Assembly: GCF_000797465.1 (NCBI RefSeq)
Contig: NZ_JSWG01000009.1
Location: 1 to 64,000, forward strand
DNA: 64,000 nucleotides
Source: Psychroserpens jangbogonensis
GTDB lineage: Bacteria; Bacteroidota; Bacteroidia; Flavobacteriales; Flavobacteriaceae
Reading direction: 5' to 3'
The notes under the pieces are model-generated. The model had not been told where the DNA came from. It did not search any database and saw nothing but the letters and a program-made list of their open reading frames with translations. The position numbers and the translations under genes were made by a program. Numbering within the stretch: the first letter of the stretch is position 1; each line of letters starts with the position of its first letter. Below are positions 63,622-64,000 of this stretch, piece by piece.

Positions 63622-64000
63622 ATGATTACAAAAAATCAGATACTTCACAGAAAAAACAACAAACCTATTGTTTGGGATGCCTATTTTAAATCTGATGGTG
63701 TAAAAAAACCTATAGTCATCTTTTGCCACGGTTATAAAGGGTTTAAAGATTGGGGAAGTTGGGATTTAGTAGCAAAAACTTTTAGTAATCAGAATCTGTT
63801 TTTTGTGAAATTTAATTTTTCTCATAATGGAGGAACTATAGATAACCCTATAGATTTCCCTGATTTAAAAGCTTTTTCTGAGAACAACTACACAAAAGAG
63901 CTTATCGACCTAGATGATATCCTCAACCTTATTCTTTCTGAAAACTTCAAACATAAAAACGAAATTGACATCTCAAATATCACGCTTATTGGGCATTCTA
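63622..64000 (+). CDS. Alpha/beta hydrolase, 3' end outside window
   Basis: The first 126 codons are present. IVIFCHGYKGFKDWGSWDLV (oxyanion region, about 34-53), FVKFNFSHNGGT and, cut by the window edge, TLIGHS, the start of the nucleophile elbow (GHSxGG). No signal peptide. It follows the addB-like stop by two bases, so it is co-transcribed with that gene. Possibly a dienelactone-hydrolase-like or acyl-hydrolase enzyme; the rest of the sequence is needed to tell. Confidence 0.85.
   Translation, partial: MITKNQILHRKNNKPIVWDAYFKSDGVKKPIVIFCHGYKGFKDWGSWDLVAKTFSNQNLFFVKFNFSHNGGTIDNPIDFPDLKAFSENNYTKELIDLDDILNLILSENFKHKNEIDISNITLIGHS

Noticed and set aside
1-64000. tRNA, rRNA, CRISPR arrays, insertion sequences
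   Set aside because: None found by eye: no cloverleaf with CCA end, no regular spacer array, no transposase.

Overview
The window reads as a chromosomal segment of a low-GC member of the Flavobacteriaceae (Bacteroidota), probably marine. The evidence is Bacteroidota-type promoters (TAnnTTTG -7 boxes and almost no Shine-Dalgarno sequences), type IX secretion (T9SS) proteins with a C-terminal sorting domain, DUF3078/DUF2480/IPExxxVDY proteins, the sdhCAB arrangement, and a Flavobacteria-style suf operon. A Winogradskyella/Psychroserpens/Lacinutrix-like genus is a guess from protein flavour only. I saw no rRNA, tRNA, CRISPR array, insertion sequence or prophage. This is mostly conserved core genome, and the less ordinary signals lie in the intergenic DNA.

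Layout. 1-3057: N-terminal two thirds or so of a large secreted repeat protein (minus strand, runs off the left edge). 3147-9934: pbpC, a small ssb, a spermidine-synthase-like methyltransferase, a zinc-finger protein, a GIDE-domain protein, a CBS protein, an NAD(P)-binding oxidoreductase and a TPR protein. 10004-18911 (minus): the Fe-S cluster assembly operon sufA-sufB-lipoprotein-sufC-sufD-sufS-META lipoprotein-sufE-sufT-like-DUF2480, followed by a DUF3078 beta-barrel. 19073-24672: thiL among three paralogous small zinc-binding proteins, an alpha/beta hydrolase, brnQ and an Xaa-Pro aminopeptidase. 24792-30436: a T9SS metzincin protease, a BNR/Vps10-like propeller protein and a lipoprotein.

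30529-33986: sdhCAB. 34073-36727: a membrane-anchored MutS-family ATPase, then rplU-rpmA on the other strand. 37169-40598: an active/inactive pair of M16 peptidases. 40652-46937: a DMT exporter, an HMA lipoprotein, a YciI-like lipoprotein, a CYTH protein, DUF2238, dinB, pyk and IPExxxVDY. 47073-53674: acpP-fabF-rnc facing purN-rnhA, a PfkB kinase and a long purF. 53675-54202: a gene-free stretch with two almost identical small-RNA-like units. 54203-64000: sodB, then addA-like helicase/nuclease, kbl, ompA, addB-like nuclease and the start of an alpha/beta hydrolase.

How they work together: suf supplies Fe-S clusters to enzymes such as SdhB encoded nearby. acpP/fabF/rnc and purN/rnhA/purF are housekeeping lipid, RNA and purine functions. 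The addA/addB-like pair would process double-strand breaks and dinB bypasses lesions. The most interesting unexplained structure is the duplicated ~72-nt RNA-like unit at 53787-53860 and 54032-54101, each with its own promoter-like box and intrinsic terminator. Next are a perfect 20-bp palindrome just before pbpC, a dyad embedded in the thiL promoter, and several genes whose -7 box lies only 4-6 nt from the start codon (predicted leaderless mRNAs).
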